Source: CTSOIL-112 sp964293815
Lineage (GTDB): Bacteria > Pseudomonadota > Gammaproteobacteria > Burkholderiales > Burkholderiaceae
Direction of reading: 5' to 3'
Assembly (NCBI GenBank): GCA_964293815.1
Contig: CAXYYC010000001.1
Coordinates: 1-64,000 of the forward strand
DNA: 64,000 nt
Below, in pieces: positions 53,023 to 62,530 of the stretch; the first letter of the stretch is position 1, and each line of letters starts with the position of its first letter. A program made the position numbers and the translations under genes. Below the pieces are notes generated by a model. It saw only the letters and a list, made by a program, of their open reading frames with translations, had not been told where the DNA came from and searched no databases.

Positions 53023-55086
53023 ATGTCAAAACAGGTTCACAAGCCGCAAACCGAGGCCATTTTGCCATCGGTCACGATGGAGAGCGGTGAACGTGTGCCT
53101 AACCGCCCAGCCGATACCAACGACGCATATCCGACCTTTTTGGGCGAAATGGATCGCTACCTATTCGCCCAAAGTACCCACTTCAATCTGTACGAGAAAA
53201 TGGGCGCGCATGTGCGCGATGGCGGCACTTATTTTACCGTCTGGGCGCCTAATGCCTCGCAGGTGTCCGTCGTCGGTGATTTCAATCATTGGGATGTCCA
53301 CGCCAACGCCATGCACCGCCACACCGACAGTGGTTTGTGGGAATTATTCATTGAAGGCATAGGTGAAGGGGTCGTGTACAAATTCGCCGTGCGCGACGCA
53401 CACGGTCACATGTTGCCGCTCAAAGCCGACCCGTATGGCTTCGCCGCAGAATTGCGTCCAGCCAACGCATCCAAAGTATTCAACATTCACCATTTCGCTT
53501 GGACTGACGCCGATTATTTGGCGCAACGCGACCAAGTCAATCCGTATATTCAGCCGATCAGCATTTATGAAGTGCATTTGGGCTCGTGGCAACGCGATGA
53601 AAACGGCCTATTCCTATCCTATGACGAGCTGGCCAAGCGCTTGATCGCCTATGTGAAGGATTTGGGCTTTACCCACATTGAAATCATGCCGGTGTCCGAG
53701 CATCCGCTGGATGCCTCTTGGGGTTATCAGCCGGTCGGCATGTACGCACCGACCGCGCGCTTTGGTTCGCCCGACGGTTTTGCGCGACTGGTCAACCACG
53801 CCCACGAAAACGGCATCGGCGTGATTTTGGACTGGGTTCCAGCGCATTTCCCAACCGATGCTCATGGCTTGTCGCTGTTTGATGGCACGACGCTGTACGA
53901 GCATTCGGATCGCCGTCGCGGTTTTCACCCCGACTGGAACACGGCGATTTATGATTTTGGCCGTGGCGAGGTGGCTGGATTCTTAATCAACAACGCATTG
54001 TTTTGGCTCGAACACTACCATCTGGACGGTCTGCGCGTGGATGCGGTTGCCTCCATGCTGCATCTGAATTATTCACGTCCAGCAGGGCAATGGGAGCCGA
54101 ATCAAGAAGGCGGCAGCGACAATTTCGAAGCCATTGCCTTTATCAAAAAACTCAATCAAATCATCCACGAGCGCGTGCCATCAGCACTGATGATCGCCGA
54201 AGAATCCACCTCGTTTCCGAAAGTGTCGCAGCACCTGATGCACGGTGGACTGGGCTTTAACTTCAAATGGGATTTGGGTTTCATGCACGACACGCTGGAT
54301 TATTTCAGCCTCGATCCGGTATTTCGCAAATACCACCACGACAAACTGACCTTCAATCAAATGTACGCCTACAGCGAGCATTTCGTTTTGCCGCTGTCGC
54401 ACGATGAGGTCGTCCACGGTAAAAGCTCGTTGATTCACAAAATGCACGGTGATGACTGGCAAAAATTTGCCAATTTGCGCGCGTATTACGCCTATATGTG
54501 GGGCTATCCGGGTAAAAAACTGCTGTTTATGGGGCAAGAATTTGCGCAACGCGCCGAATGGAATGAAAACCAAAGCTTGGATTGGCATTTGACCCAATAC
54601 CACGAGCATTCCGGCGTGCAACGTTTAATCAGCGATTTGAACCATCTATACCGCTCCTCACCGGCTTTGTACGAACGCGAGCACAGCTGGGACGGCTTTG
54701 AATGGCGCGTGGTGGACGACCACGATCAGTCAGTCATTGGCTGGTTGCGCCGTGGAGAAAAAACCGATCAATTGATCTTGGTGGTGTCGAATCTGACGCC
54801 CGTACCGCATCACGGCTACGAAATTCGTGTACCGCAAGCGGGCGTGTGGCACGAAGCCATTAATACCGATGCGACGACTTACGGCGGTTCGGGTATGGGC
54901 AATTTGGGGCAGGCACTCACACAGGCGCGCGCTTGGCCACAATTGCGACCCATCCAAAAACCCGCCAACGCGCCGATCAGCCTTGCACCGCATCAACCAG
55001 TGCATACGCCGCCGTTGTATATCGAACACGTTTTAACCTTATGCTTGCCGCCGTTGGCAACCCTGATTTTTGAGTGGCGCGCTTAG
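53023..55086 (+). CDS. glgB: 1,4-alpha-glucan branching enzyme
   Basis: Forms alpha-1,6 branches in glycogen. 687 residues. The N-terminal CBM48 module (VRDGGTYFTVWAPNASQVSVVGDFNHWD) comes after a short lead, so the extra N1 module of E. coli GlgB is missing. The GH13 catalytic barrel has LDWVPAHFPTDAHGLSLFDGTTLYEH, the nucleophile Asp in LDGLRVDAVASMLHLNY, the acid Glu in MIAEESTSFP and the third Asp in LPLSHDEVVHGK. Start ATG 53023 (MSKQVHKPQ) after GGGGGGTGG. Second gene of the glycogen cluster. Confidence 0.97.
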   Translation: MSKQVHKPQTEAILPSVTMESGERVPNRPADTNDAYPTFLGEMDRYLFAQSTHFNLYEKMGAHVRDGGTYFTVWAPNASQVSVVGDFNHWDVHANAMHRHTDSGLWELFIEGIGEGVVYKFAVRDAHGHMLPLKADPYGFAAELRPANASKVFNIHHFAWTDADYLAQRDQVNPYIQPISIYEVHLGSWQRDENGLFLSYDELAKRLIAYVKDLGFTHIEIMPVSEHPLDASWGYQPVGMYAPTARFGSPDGFARLVNHAHENGIGVILDWVPAHFPTDAHGLSLFDGTTLYEHSDRRRGFHPDWNTAIYDFGRGEVAGFLINNALFWLEHYHLDGLRVDAVASMLHLNYSRPAGQWEPNQEGGSDNFEAIAFIKKLNQIIHERVPSALMIAEESTSFPKVSQHLMHGGLGFNFKWDLGFMHDTLDYFSLDPVFRKYHHDKLTFNQMYAYSEHFVLPLSHDEVVHGKSSLIHKMHGDDWQKFANLRAYYAYMWGYPGKKLLFMGQEFAQRAEWNENQSLDWHLTQYHEHSGVQRLISDLNHLYRSSPALYEREHSWDGFEWRVVDDHDQSVIGWLRRGEKTDQLILVVSNLTPVPHHGYEIRVPQAGVWHEAINTDATTYGGSGMGNLGQALTQARAWPQLRPIQKPANAPISLAPHQPVHTPPLYIEHVLTLCLPPLATLIFEWRA

Positions 55087-55134
55087 ACTCAATTCCAAAC
55101 AGTTTGCGCGAAATATTTGATAAAGGAGAACACA

Positions 55135-56406
55135 ATGACCAGCAAACCATCCAACCGGAGTTACTATCCGCATTTGGCACAAGAAGCCATGGCCTTCGTA
55201 CTGGCCGGTGGTCGCGGCTCACGCCTGTTGGAATTAACCGATTCGCGCGCCAAACCAGCCGTCTATTTCGGTGGTAAAACCCGCATCATTGACTTCGCTT
55301 TATCCAACGCGCTCAATTCTGGCATTCGTCGCATCGGTGTGGCCACACAGTACAAAGCACACAGCCTGATTCGCCATTTGACCCAAGGTTGGACCTTCCT
55401 GCGCAAAGAGCGCAATGAAGGGTTCGATATCCTGCCGGCAAGCCAACGGATTGACGAAGAATCATGGTACCAAGGCACTGCCGATGCGGTGTATCAAAAC
55501 ATCGACATCATCGAGGGCTACGCGCCGAAATACATCGTGATTCTCGCGGGCGATCATATTTACAAAATGAACTACGAAATCATGCTGGAGCAGCACGTCG
55601 CCTCCAAAGCCGACGTAACCCTCGGCTGCGTTGAAGTGCCACGCACGGAAGCCACCGGCTTTGGCGTCATGCACGTTGACGAAGAAGACACGATTATTGA
55701 TTTCGTTGAGAAGCCCGCCGATCCGCCGTGTATTCCGGGTAGCCCCGATCAAGCCTTGGCATCCATGGGGATTTATGTATTTGAAACCAAATTTTTATTG
55801 GATATTCTGCGCCGTGATGCGGCAGATCCTGAATCCGAACACGATTTTGGCAAAAACATCATCCCGTATTTGGTCAAAAATGGCAAAGCCGTGGCGCATC
55901 GTTTCTCCAATTCGTGCGTCACCAACAAAGATGAGCCGACGCACTACTGGCGCGACGTGGGTACGATTGACGCGTACTGGGAAGCCAATATTGATCTGAC
56001 CGCCACCGTGCCACAGTTGAATCTATACGATCAAAACTGGCCAATCTGGACCTACAACGAAATTACTGCGCCGGCCAAATTCGTACACAACGATCCGGGA
56101 CGTCGCGGCGAAGCCATCAACTCAATGGTTTCCGGTAACTGCATTATTTCTGGTGCGTCTTTGAACCACTCATTGTTATTCACCGGTGTATTGGTGCGTT
56201 CATACAGCACCGTGACTAACTCAGTCATCCTGCCCGAAGTGATTATCCACCGCAGCGCCCAGCTATCCAATGTGGTGGTCGATCGCGGCGTGGTCATCCC
56301 CGAAGGCATGGTCATTGGCCAAGACCCCGAACTGGATGCCAAACGTTTCCGCCGCACCAGCAAAGGCATCTGTCTGGTGACGCAAAAAATGATTGATGCG
56401 CTATAA
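55135..56406 (+). CDS. glgC: Glucose-1-phosphate adenylyltransferase
   Basis: Makes ADP-glucose, the committed step of glycogen synthesis, and is allosterically controlled in the family. 423 residues: AFVLAGGRGSRLLELTDSRAKPAVYFGGKTRIIDFALSNALNSGIRRIGVATQYKAHSLIRHL, the substrate Lys region FVEKPADPP, and DVGTIDAYWEANIDL, then the left-handed beta-helix C-terminus. Start ATG 55135 after AAAGGAG. It follows glgB by 48 bp. Confidence 0.97.
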   Translation: MTSKPSNRSYYPHLAQEAMAFVLAGGRGSRLLELTDSRAKPAVYFGGKTRIIDFALSNALNSGIRRIGVATQYKAHSLIRHLTQGWTFLRKERNEGFDILPASQRIDEESWYQGTADAVYQNIDIIEGYAPKYIVILAGDHIYKMNYEIMLEQHVASKADVTLGCVEVPRTEATGFGVMHVDEEDTIIDFVEKPADPPCIPGSPDQALASMGIYVFETKFLLDILRRDAADPESEHDFGKNIIPYLVKNGKAVAHRFSNSCVTNKDEPTHYWRDVGTIDAYWEANIDLTATVPQLNLYDQNWPIWTYNEITAPAKFVHNDPGRRGEAINSMVSGNCIISGASLNHSLLFTGVLVRSYSTVTNSVILPEVIIHRSAQLSNVVVDRGVVIPEGMVIGQDPELDAKRFRRTSKGICLVTQKMIDAL

Positions 56407-56420
56407 GCCGCTCAATCACG

Positions 56421-56474
56421 GCGCATGAAATCGAAAGACGGGCAAATCCAGCCCGTCGGTGTGGTTTCATGCGC
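56421..56474 (+). repeat. Nested hairpin between glgC and glgA
   Basis: A perfect 10-bp stem GCGCATGAAA (56421-56430) with TTTCATGCGC (56465-56474) encloses a second stem GACGGGC/GCCCGTC (56437-56443 with 56451-56457). No T-run follows. It may be an RNA-processing or stability element that sets the glgC:glgA ratio. Confidence 0.7.
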
Positions 56475-56504
56475 GATTCTGACACACTATTCTAAGGGAG
56501 TCCT

Positions 56505-58184
56505 ATGGTTCGCAAACAAACCTTGACCGAAACGAGTGCATCAACAAGCACCGCAGCTGACACGCCAGCGCTCGCCACCGACGCCGCCACCGACACCGCC
56601 CCAACGAGTAAGCCCAAACGCGTCCGCGCAACCGCTACCGCCACCAAAAATGAGGGCAAAACCATCAGCAAGCCACGCGCCGCTGAGAAAACCTTCGCCC
56701 CAACGAAAAAAACCAGTCGCAAAAAAGCCGCGCCGACTCAAGTCTTGGCCGCTGCCTCCGAAATCTATCCTTTGATTAAAACCGGTGGTCTGGCCGATGT
56801 GGTCGGCGCATTGCCTTTGGCCTTGGCGTCGCAAGGCGTGCATGTGAAAACGCTGGTTCCGGGCTATCCGCGCGTGATGCAGGCGTTACACGAATTGAGT
56901 GGCGACGATGCGCCGAAATTATGGCTGGAAACCCACGGATTTTTCTGGGGTGACGCGCGCCTGTGGTCGGCGACCGTACACGGTATGGATTTATTGGTGC
57001 TGGACGCGCCACATTTGTACGCCCGCGATGGCAATCCTTATTTGGATCACGAAGGCAACGACTGGTGGGACAACCCGACCCGTTTTGCCGCGCTCTCATT
57101 GATGGCGGCGCAATTAGCATGGGGCGCGTACGAGCACATCGACTATCGTCCCGACGTGTTGCATGTGCATGACTGGCAAACCGCGTTGGCGCCAACGTAT
57201 TTACATTACTTAGGCGCGGGCAAACACCGCCCGAAAACCGTGACCACGATTCACAACCTCGCGTTTCAAGGTCAATACTCGGCACATATGTTCGGCTTTC
57301 TTGGTCTGCCCGGTCACGCTTTTTCCACCGAAGGGGTGGAATACTACGGCGGCGTGGGTTTTCTCAAAGCGGGGATTTTGTTCAGCGACCAAATCACCAC
57401 CGTCAGCCCGAGTTACGCTCATGAAATCACCACGATTGGCGGCGGCATGGGCTTGGACGGACTACTGCGCTCGCGTGGCTCGGCACTGAGCGGCATTGTC
57501 AACGGCATTGACACCGACATTTGGAATCCGGCCACCGACCCTGCCTTAGTGGCGAATTACACCGCGAGCAAACTCAAACAGCGCAAAATCAACAAAGAGG
57601 CGGTGGAAAAGCATTTCAATATTCCGCACAGCGATGCGCCATTGCTCTGCATCGTCAGTCGTCTGACGTGGCAAAAAGGCATGGATTTATTGCTTCAGAG
57701 TCTGGATGCGCTGGTGGCGATGGATGTTCGCGTGGTGGTGCTCGGTTCGGGTGATCCCGGCATTGAGGCCGGTCTGCACGCGGCGCATCACAAGCATCCG
57801 ACGCACGTCGCAGTACACATCGGCTATGACGAACAACTCTCGCACCTGATGCAGGGCGGCTGTGACGGCATTCTCGTGCCGAGCCGTTTCGAGCCGTGCG
57901 GTTTGACGCAACTGTACGGCCTGCGTTACGGCTGCGTGCCGATTGTCACGCGTGTGGGCGGATTAAACGACACCATCGTTGATGCCAACCATGCGGCTGT
58001 GAGCGCGGGCGTCGCCACCGGTATTCAATGCCACGAGGTAAGCGCTGACGGCATCATCAGCGCGGTTGCGCGATTCAAAAACCTGTATGCGCAGCCAAAA
58101 TTGTGGCAAGGCATCCAAAAAGCCGGAATGGCGACCGATGTCGGCTGGACGCAATCGGCTTTGGCATATAAAAACCTGTTTTAA
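56505..58184 (+). CDS. glgA: Glycogen synthase with long basic N-terminal extension
   Basis: Adds ADP-glucose to the growing alpha-1,4 chain (GT5). 559 residues, about 75 more than usual. The first 75 residues are a low-complexity Ala/Thr/Lys tract (TSASTSTAADTPALATDAATDTAP, KPKRVRATATAT, KKTSRKKAAPTQ). The normal enzyme begins with VLAAASEIYPLIKTGGLADVVGALPLAL (KTGGL motif binds ADP-glucose). The C-terminal domain shows CIVSRLTWQKGMDLLLQ and PSRFEPCGLTQLYGLRYGCVPIV. ATG 56505 after AAGGGAG has a good ribosome site, so the extension is likely made. The gap to glgC holds a nested hairpin. Confidence 0.95.
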   Translation: MVRKQTLTETSASTSTAADTPALATDAATDTAPTSKPKRVRATATATKNEGKTISKPRAAEKTFAPTKKTSRKKAAPTQVLAAASEIYPLIKTGGLADVVGALPLALASQGVHVKTLVPGYPRVMQALHELSGDDAPKLWLETHGFFWGDARLWSATVHGMDLLVLDAPHLYARDGNPYLDHEGNDWWDNPTRFAALSLMAAQLAWGAYEHIDYRPDVLHVHDWQTALAPTYLHYLGAGKHRPKTVTTIHNLAFQGQYSAHMFGFLGLPGHAFSTEGVEYYGGVGFLKAGILFSDQITTVSPSYAHEITTIGGGMGLDGLLRSRGSALSGIVNGIDTDIWNPATDPALVANYTASKLKQRKINKEAVEKHFNIPHSDAPLLCIVSRLTWQKGMDLLLQSLDALVAMDVRVVVLGSGDPGIEAGLHAAHHKHPTHVAVHIGYDEQLSHLMQGGCDGILVPSRFEPCGLTQLYGLRYGCVPIVTRVGGLNDTIVDANHAAVSAGVATGIQCHEVSADGIISAVARFKNLYAQPKLWQGIQKAGMATDVGWTQSALAYKNLF

Positions 58185-58214
58185 TTACCACTTTGACCTT
58201 GGGATAACATAAGA

Positions 58215-59855
58215 ATGAATATCATCACCCACACCACCACCCCGTTTGACGGACAAAAACCCGGCACCAGCGGCCTACGCAAAAAAGTGACCGTGTTTCA
58301 ACAGCCGCACTATCTGGCGAACTTCGTTGCCTCGATTTTCGCGGCGGTCAAGCCCGAAGATGGCTTTGCAGGCAAAACGCTGGTCATCGGCGGCGACGGT
58401 CGCTTTTACAACGACACCGCAATTCAACTGGTCATCAAAATGGCTGTGGCGCAAGGTTTCAACCGCATCCTCATTGGGCAAAACGGCATTCTGTCCACGC
58501 CCGCCGTATCGCACATCATTCGCAAATACGGTGCATTCGGCGGCGTGATTCTCTCCGCCAGTCACAACGCGGGCGGGCCGGATGGTGACTTTGGCATTAA
58601 ATTCAACATGAGCAACGGCGGCCCCGCACCGGAAAAAATCACCGACGCAATCTACGCTTATTCACAAACCATCAGCGGCTACGATGAAGCGGACTGCGCC
58701 GATGTGGATTTGAGCCAACTCGGCACGGTAATGATTGGCCAGGTCAGCGTCGAAATCATCAATTCAGTGACCGACTACGTTGAACTGATGCAAGAATTGT
58801 TCGATTTTGACGCCATTCGCGCGCTATTCGCCAGCGGCTTCACCATCAAATTTGACGCCATGCACGCCGTCACCGGCCCGTATGCGCACGCGATTTTTGA
58901 GGATATTCTCGGCGCGACCAAAGGCTCGGTGGTCAATGGCACGCCATCCACCGATTTCGGCGGTCATCATCCCGACCCGAATTTGGTACACGCCAAAGAG
59001 CTGTACGATTTGATGATGAGCGACCAGGCGCCTGATTTCGGCGCCGCCTCCGATGGCGATGGCGACCGCAACCTCATCATTGGTCGTGGCATTCCGGTGA
59101 CGCCATCCGACGCATTGGCCATTCTGACTGCCAACGCACAACTCGCGCCTGCGTATGCCAAAGGCATTACCGGCGTGGCGCGCTCCATGCCGACCAGTGC
59201 CGCCGTTGATCGCGTGGCGCAAAAACTCAGCGTGGAATGCTTTGAAACCCCGACTGGCTGGAAATTCTTTGGCAATCTGCTTGATGCCAACCGCATCACG
59301 CTGTGCGGCGAAGAATCGGCTGGCGCTGGCTCCAACCACGTTCGAGAGAAAGACGGCTTGTGGGCGGTGTTGCTGTGGCTGAACATTTTGGCCAAAACCC
59401 GCGTATCGGTCAAAGAATTGCTCGAAAACCACTGGGCGCAGTACGGCCAAAACTACTACACGCGCCACGACTTTGAAGAGATCGAAACCGACAAAGCCAA
59501 TCCGGTGATAGCGCACATCAAGACGCAATTACCGACGCTCGCCGGCAAATCATTTGGTGCGCTGACGGTGCAATCGGCGGATGACTTTTCGTATCACGAC
59601 CCGATTGACGGCTCGGTCTCGCACAATCAGGGGCTGCGCGTGCTGTTCACCGATGGCTCGCGCATCGTCTACCGCCTGTCCGGCACGGGCACGGTCGGCG
59701 CGACCATCCGCATGTACATTGAGCAATACCAAGCCGACCCCGCCAAACACGGGCAAGACACGCAAGCAGCATTGGCCGAGTTGATCCAAATCGCGTATCA
59801 AATCGCCGACATTGCGGCCTTGACTGGTCGCGCGGCGCCAGATGTGATTACCTAA
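58215..59855 (+). CDS. pgm: Phosphoglucomutase (alpha-D-glucose-specific)
   Basis: Interconverts glucose-1- and glucose-6-phosphate and so links glycogen to glycolysis. 546 residues, four-domain phosphohexomutase: PGTSGLRKKVTVFQQPHYLANFVASIF at the N-terminus, the active Ser in VILSASHNAGGPDGDFGIKFN, the metal loop FGAASDGDGDRNLI, the sugar loop LCGEESAGAGSNHVREKDGLWAVLLWL, and the phosphate loop YRLSGTGTVGATIRMYIE. Last gene of the glg cluster, closed by a terminator at 59879-59906. Confidence 0.96.
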   Translation: MNIITHTTTPFDGQKPGTSGLRKKVTVFQQPHYLANFVASIFAAVKPEDGFAGKTLVIGGDGRFYNDTAIQLVIKMAVAQGFNRILIGQNGILSTPAVSHIIRKYGAFGGVILSASHNAGGPDGDFGIKFNMSNGGPAPEKITDAIYAYSQTISGYDEADCADVDLSQLGTVMIGQVSVEIINSVTDYVELMQELFDFDAIRALFASGFTIKFDAMHAVTGPYAHAIFEDILGATKGSVVNGTPSTDFGGHHPDPNLVHAKELYDLMMSDQAPDFGAASDGDGDRNLIIGRGIPVTPSDALAILTANAQLAPAYAKGITGVARSMPTSAAVDRVAQKLSVECFETPTGWKFFGNLLDANRITLCGEESAGAGSNHVREKDGLWAVLLWLNILAKTRVSVKELLENHWAQYGQNYYTRHDFEEIETDKANPVIAHIKTQLPTLAGKSFGALTVQSADDFSYHDPIDGSVSHNQGLRVLFTDGSRIVYRLSGTGTVGATIRMYIEQYQADPAKHGQDTQAALAELIQIAYQIADIAALTGRAAPDVIT

Positions 59856-59878
59856 ATCTCTTCGCGGGCATTAAGCAC

Positions 59879-59906
59879 AAAAAGGCGACCCATCGGTCGC
59901 CTTTTT
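59879..59906. terminator. Bidirectional terminator between pgm and the malic enzyme gene
   Basis: GGCGACC (59884-59890), loop CATC, GGTCGCC (59895-59901), with an A-run before and T-run after. The two genes converge here, so both can use it. Confidence 0.9.
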
Positions 59907-59926
59907 GCATGAGCACTCATCATGAA

Positions 59927-61597
59927 TCAGTCATTATCCGGCACGAAAATCGGATAAATCGGTACCCAGCTGTGTTTGGCCAGCCCCTCTTCAGTCTGCT
60001 CTTTGCTGTGCGTGGCCACGCCGGATTCTAAAGCGGCTTCGGCCACCGCGCGCGCCACCACGGTGGTGACGTGCTCCAGATCGGAAATCGGTGGGAACAC
60101 TGCACCCTGCGCAATGCGTGCGATGGTGACTTGAGTGGACAGTGCCACGGCGGCGGCGGTCATCATCTGCTGATTGATTTGACGCGCGCCCGAGGCGATC
60201 ACGCCCCAGCCAATACCGGGGAAAACAAAGGTGTTATTGCCTTGGCCAATTTCATAAACTTTGCCTTTCCACTCCACCGGCGCAAACGGGCTACCGGTAG
60301 CAACCGTGGCTTTGCCATCGCTCCAGCACAGCGCATCATGCGGTAACACTTCGGTCAAATCGGTCGGATTGGACAGCGCGAACACAATCGGGTTCGGTGT
60401 GTTTTCCATCACCGCTTCGATCACGCGCTGGTTGAACGAGCCACCTTGACCAGACAAACCCATCAGCGCGGTCACTTTGGCATTGCGAATGGTGTCCATC
60501 ATGTTCGGATTTTCGGTGGCGTAACTCCAGCCGACGAGTTTTTCACGGTCGTGTGCGAATGGCAGTTTGTACGGTTCCAACCCTTCGCGGTCGCTCAAGA
60601 CCAAACCACGCGAGTCGAGCACATAAATGCGCTCTTTCGCTTGCTCCTCGGTTAAACCGACGTGCATCAAGCCATACATGATTTGCGAAGCCACGCCAAT
60701 ACCGCCCGCGCCAGCGCCGCTGACGAGGAATACTTGATCCGCCAGCTTGCGACCATGATCGGTGGCGGCGAGCAAGCCACCCAGCGCCATTGCGCCCGTG
60801 CCTTGGATGTCGTCATTGAAGCTCGGAATGGTGTCGCGATAGCGTTCCAGCACGTCAAATGCGGTCGATTTGCTGAAGTCTTCCCACTGCACCATCGCTT
60901 CGGGGAAACGTTTTTTGAATGCGGTGACGAACGCGTCAATCATCTCGTAGTATTTCGCGCCACGGGTGCGCGGTTGACGCACGCCCAGATAAAACGGATC
61001 TTCGAGCAGTTTTTTGTTGTTCGTGCCAAAGTCAAACAGCACCGGCAGGGTCTCAATCGGGCGAATGCCCGCAGCCAAGGAGTACAAGGTCAATTTACCG
61101 ATACAAATTGCAATCCCGCCAAACCCCTGATCGCCAATGCCCAAAATCCCCTCAGCGTCAGTCACCACGGCCAGCTTGGTCGTGCCCGAATAGGTGGACA
61201 AAATATCGTCCAAATCACGGTAATTCGATTCGGTCACCACCAAACCGCGCGGCTCGCGGTAAATATGGCTGAATTCCTGAATCGCTTCACCCACGGTCGG
61301 GGTGTAGACGATGGGCAGCATTTCTTCCAAATGGCTTTTGACCAAGGCGTAATACAGAATACGGTTATAGTCCTGCAATTCACGCAGGTACACATATTTT
61401 TCGAGGTTGGTTTTACAGGCCGAATATTGCTCATATTGGCGCTCAACCTGCTCCTCCAACGTCTCAATGCGCGGTGGCAAGCGACCCTCGATGTGGAACG
61501 CACGGCGCTCCTCGGCGGTGAAGGCAGTGCCTTTGTTGAGAAAAGGATCTTTGAGTAAATGACGGCCTAAGGCTTTGACACGAATAACTTCTGGCAT
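59927..61597 (-). CDS. maeA: NAD-dependent malic enzyme
   Basis: Oxidative decarboxylation of malate to pyruvate. 556 residues, SfcA/MaeA type: YNRILYYALVKSHLEEMLPIVYTPTVGEAIQEFSHIYREPRGLVVT, ILGIGDQGFGGIAICIGKLTLYSLAAGI, the malate and metal site in VQWEDFSKSTAFDVLERYRDTIPSFNDDIQGTGAMALGGLL, and the NAD fold FLVSGAGAGGIGVASQI. I use ATG 61597 (MPEVIRVKALGRHLL). Monocistronic, convergent with pgm. About 160 bp lie between it and the next gene upstream. Confidence 0.96.
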   Translation of the reverse strand: MPEVIRVKALGRHLLKDPFLNKGTAFTAEERRAFHIEGRLPPRIETLEEQVERQYEQYSACKTNLEKYVYLRELQDYNRILYYALVKSHLEEMLPIVYTPTVGEAIQEFSHIYREPRGLVVTESNYRDLDDILSTYSGTTKLAVVTDAEGILGIGDQGFGGIAICIGKLTLYSLAAGIRPIETLPVLFDFGTNNKKLLEDPFYLGVRQPRTRGAKYYEMIDAFVTAFKKRFPEAMVQWEDFSKSTAFDVLERYRDTIPSFNDDIQGTGAMALGGLLAATDHGRKLADQVFLVSGAGAGGIGVASQIMYGLMHVGLTEEQAKERIYVLDSRGLVLSDREGLEPYKLPFAHDREKLVGWSYATENPNMMDTIRNAKVTALMGLSGQGGSFNQRVIEAVMENTPNPIVFALSNPTDLTEVLPHDALCWSDGKATVATGSPFAPVEWKGKVYEIGQGNNTFVFPGIGWGVIASGARQINQQMMTAAAVALSTQVTIARIAQGAVFPPISDLEHVTTVVARAVAEAALESGVATHSKEQTEEGLAKHSWVPIYPIFVPDND

Positions 61598-61759
61598 GAT
61601 GACTCCACGACATAAAAACCTTGTTATTGTAAACCTTCCCCCAAAATGGATGTTTGCTTTTTCACCCAGCGACAAGCAATCCCTTCATGATGCCAATGAG
61701 TTCCTGCTCACTATTCGCCTATTGTTCAAGCACGCTCGCAGCCTCCATTGGGCAACATT

Positions 61760-62515
61760 TCACGAAGACAACAATGGCAGTAAATACGGCATCAAGCGAT
61801 CGGCCACCAGCGATAACAACCCCACGCCGAAGACAAACAGCGCCAGAGCCAATAAAACCGCAACAAACACTTTCAGTATGCCTCGGGCACTTTTATCATC
61901 AAAAAACTGCACCACGGCGAACAACACATAGACATTACATGCGAGCAACGCAGACCAAACTGAAGGATCCATGCCGGCGATATAGTAAAACACATCGAAT
62001 CCTGCAGAAATTAAAAAACACTGCGCCAGCAAATACATAAACAGCGTGGCAAACTCCCAGATGTTATACCCACTGTTGCGAAAAAACACAAAGCGCAGTA
62101 CCGTGGCTAAGATCATCGTCTGTGCCAACTCCACCGGCACGGGATTATCCATCGCCCATTGGCACAGAACACTGTTTCCGCACTGCGCCAACTCGTTGGA
62201 TAAACCGGATGTCCAATGTGCCACTGCCGCAGTCAGTACCAAATACGGCAATGGCCGCGTGAGCACCTCCCGATCAGTCTGAATAAAGGTGCGAATCCGC
62301 TGCCCCGGCGCAATAAATAGTCCCAGCAAAGTTTGGCGAAAAATCTTGGTCAACCAATATTCCACTTTGTTTTCATCCAAAATTGAGGAATCAATTCGTT
62401 TGACCACCAATTTTTTACCACACAACGGGCAATACGGATACCCTTCCAAATGCTCGCACACCGCTGATTTTCTAAGCGCAGACTGCCATATTTGACTCAC
62501 TTGTTTGCGCATCAT
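61760..62515 (-). CDS. Zinc-ribbon membrane protein (DUF3667-like)
   Basis: A 251-residue protein. Its N-terminal cytosolic part has a CPLCGKK zinc-knuckle half (YPYCPLCGKKL), a linker and about five membrane segments (LPYLVLTAAVAHWTSGL, LAQTMILATVLRFVFF, WEFATLFMYLLAQCFLISAGF, ALLACNVYVLFAVVQFF, VFVAVLLALALFVFGVGLLSLVA). DUF3667 proteins have this plan, with a zinc ribbon then DREVLTRPLPYLVLT-like entry; the assignment is tentative. Role unknown. It is followed on the same strand by the malic enzyme gene and preceded by the esterase. Confidence 0.6.
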   Translation of the reverse strand: MMRKQVSQIWQSALRKSAVCEHLEGYPYCPLCGKKLVVKRIDSSILDENKVEYWLTKIFRQTLLGLFIAPGQRIRTFIQTDREVLTRPLPYLVLTAAVAHWTSGLSNELAQCGNSVLCQWAMDNPVPVELAQTMILATVLRFVFFRNSGYNIWEFATLFMYLLAQCFLISAGFDVFYYIAGMDPSVWSALLACNVYVLFAVVQFFDDKSARGILKVFVAVLLALALFVFGVGLLSLVADRLMPYLLPLLSS

Positions 62516-62530
62516 TCGTCTCCTGTTGGC

